Below are positions 62,966-64,000 of a stretch of 64,000 nucleotides of DNA, one piece after another; the first letter of the stretch is position 1; every line of letters starts with the position of its first letter. Both the position numbers and the translations under genes were made by a program. This DNA comes from Leucobacter luti (GTDB taxonomy: Bacteria; Actinomycetota; Actinomycetes; Actinomycetales; Microbacteriaceae): contig NZ_CP080492.1 in the NCBI RefSeq assembly GCF_019464495.1, positions 3,286,001 to 3,350,000 of the forward strand. Reading direction: 5' to 3'. The notes beneath the pieces are model-generated. The model was given only the letters and a program-made list of their open reading frames with translations, made no database searches and was not told the origin of the DNA.

Positions 62966-63916
62966 ATGCCACGCCCCATCATCATCGACACCGACCCGGG
63001 CATTGACGACGCGCTCGCGATCATGCTCGCTGCGGCAAGCCCCGAAGTGGAGCTGCTCGGCATCGTCGCCGTCGCGGGCAATGTCGGGATCGAGTACACG
63101 GCACCGAACGCTGCGGCGCTCGCCGATCTGTTAGGGCTCGACTGCCCCGTCGGACGCGGATCCTCCAGCCCGCTGTGGCGCACCCCGGAGTATGCGCCAC
63201 AGGTGCACGGCGAGAACGGCTTTGGGGGCTATTCGCTGCCGGCCTCGGAGCGGGCGCTGGAGCCTGGAGTGCCGCTCCTGGCGCGCCTGATCGAGTCGAG
63301 CGCAGATCCGGTCACGGTCGTGGCAATCGGGCCGCTCACGAATATTGCCCTGCTCATGGCGGAGTACCCCGAGACCGCACAGAAAGTCGAGCGCTTCGTG
63401 ATCATGGGTGGTGGCACGTTGCGCGACACCGGGAACGCGACGCCGACGGCGGAGTTCAACATCGCATTCGACCCTGAGGCCGCGGTGCGGGTGTTCGGCT
63501 TCGGGGTGCCCATCACGATGGTCGGGCTCAACGCCACCCATCAGGCGCTCGTCGGAGCCCAGCACTTGCCCGATCTGATGGCCTCGGGTGGCCCCGCCGC
63601 GCAGATGGTCGCGCACCTGCTGGGCAGCTACAGTGACGACGCGAACGCTGACTCAGGGGATACTGGGATGGCACAGCACGACTCGCTTGCGCTCGCCGCA
63701 GTGCTGGATCCTGCGGTGATCGGCACCGAGCACTACCGCGTTGACGTCGAGAACACGGGGCGCCTCACCACCGGCATGACCGTGGTTGACTACCTTGGAC
63801 GATGGGGCACGCCAAACTGCGACGTAGCCTTCGATGTCGACGTGCCGCGCTTCCGCGCGCTCCTAAATACCCGTCTTACCGCGCTCGATTCCCGACTGAA
63901 AGAGGCTCGCTCGTGA
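62966..63916 (+). CDS. Nucleoside hydrolase (second of three)
   Basis: Nucleoside hydrolase of 316 aa with DTDPGIDDALAIML, AIGPLTNIALLM and AQHDSLALAAVLDP. It differs clearly from the first copy (GHDD versus GIDD, CVAYLIDP versus LALAAVLDP), so substrate ranges are probably different. AGGAG precedes the ATG. Its stop overlaps the next start by 4 bases. Confidence 0.95.
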   Translation: MPRPIIIDTDPGIDDALAIMLAAASPEVELLGIVAVAGNVGIEYTAPNAAALADLLGLDCPVGRGSSSPLWRTPEYAPQVHGENGFGGYSLPASERALEPGVPLLARLIESSADPVTVVAIGPLTNIALLMAEYPETAQKVERFVIMGGGTLRDTGNATPTAEFNIAFDPEAAVRVFGFGVPITMVGLNATHQALVGAQHLPDLMASGGPAAQMVAHLLGSYSDDANADSGDTGMAQHDSLALAAVLDPAVIGTEHYRVDVENTGRLTTGMTVVDYLGRWGTPNCDVAFDVDVPRFRALLNTRLTALDSRLKEARS

Positions 63917-64000
63917 CCACAAAGATGCTGCTCGACTGTGACACCGGCGTCGATGACACGATGGCGATCATGTACGCCGCGCTGCACCCTGACATCGACC
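63913..64000 (+). CDS. Nucleoside hydrolase (third of three, cut by window end)
   Basis: Only the first 29 residues are in the window, but DCDTGVDDTMAIMYAALHPDID is the family Ca2+/ribose-binding motif. The GTG start overlaps the previous stop (GTGA), indicating coupled translation. The rest lies downstream. Confidence 0.88.
   Translation, partial: MTTKMLLDCDTGVDDTMAIMYAALHPDID

Overview
The window looks like chromosomal DNA of a high-GC actinobacterium. It has dense short operons, frequent GTG/TTG starts, GGAG-type ribosome sites, PucR/Lrp/FadR regulators and a Mycobacterium-like glpD/TetR/AGPS/lipid-kinase neighbourhood. A 109-aa protein of a type common in Microbacteriaceae (often mislabelled ATP-dependent DNA ligase) points to that family, perhaps a Leucobacter-like organism; this placement is an inference. 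I see no phage, insertion sequence, CRISPR array or rRNA. One tRNA-Gln(CUG) is present.

Layout. 0-7.7 kb: a 5'-truncated aminotransferase, then a minus-strand block (amino-acid permease, unknown protein, Zn alcohol dehydrogenase) behind a PucR regulator, then alanine dehydrogenase. 7.8-13 kb: an Lrp/AsnC regulator divergent from ald, nicotinamidase, a Na+/H+ antiporter with a winged-helix protein, and an Old Yellow Enzyme. 13.2-18.1 kb: a DUF2130 protein with a visible nuclease-like motif, translationally coupled to a Ski2-like helicase, then a frameshifted deoC. 18.1-25.5 kb: Ppx/GppA, LysR, a PLP amino-acid decarboxylase, an amino-acid permease and a universal stress protein (a likely decarboxylation/exchange stress unit), and the tRNA. 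25.7-28.5 kb: a LuxR-type two-component pair and an alpha/beta hydrolase. 28.6-34.8 kb: lipid kinase, GlpD, TetR, then divergently an alkyl-DHAP-synthase-like flavoprotein and a short-chain dehydrogenase, which together could form an ether-glycerolipid cassette. 34.8-41.4 kb: LysE exporter with Lrp regulator, a second lipid kinase, small stress and unknown proteins, and an amidase. 41.5-47.8 kb: a complete peptide ABC importer behind a divergent FadR-type regulator. 48-53.5 kb: MFS exporter with Lrp regulator, and a divergent pair for cell-envelope glycopolymer synthesis. 53.9-64 kb: a nucleoside salvage island with pseudouridine kinase and glycosidase, LacI regulator, BMP-type nucleoside ABC importer (with an ATPase-permease fusion) and three consecutive nucleoside hydrolases, the last cut by the window edge.

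Two sequence-level themes stand out. Five genes are broken by one-base frameshifts (seven in all), several next to G/C homopolymers; this suggests indel errors in the source assembly, although real decay in the glpD/AGPS locus cannot be excluded. Also, short tandem repeats (6-20 bp units) are unusually common in intergenic spaces and at the 3' ends of genes, including an 18-bp degenerate array of about 16 units near 53.5-53.8 kb.

Start sites given here were moved to the methionine, GTG or TTG with the best ribosome site and family alignment where the longest open frame was clearly over-extended.
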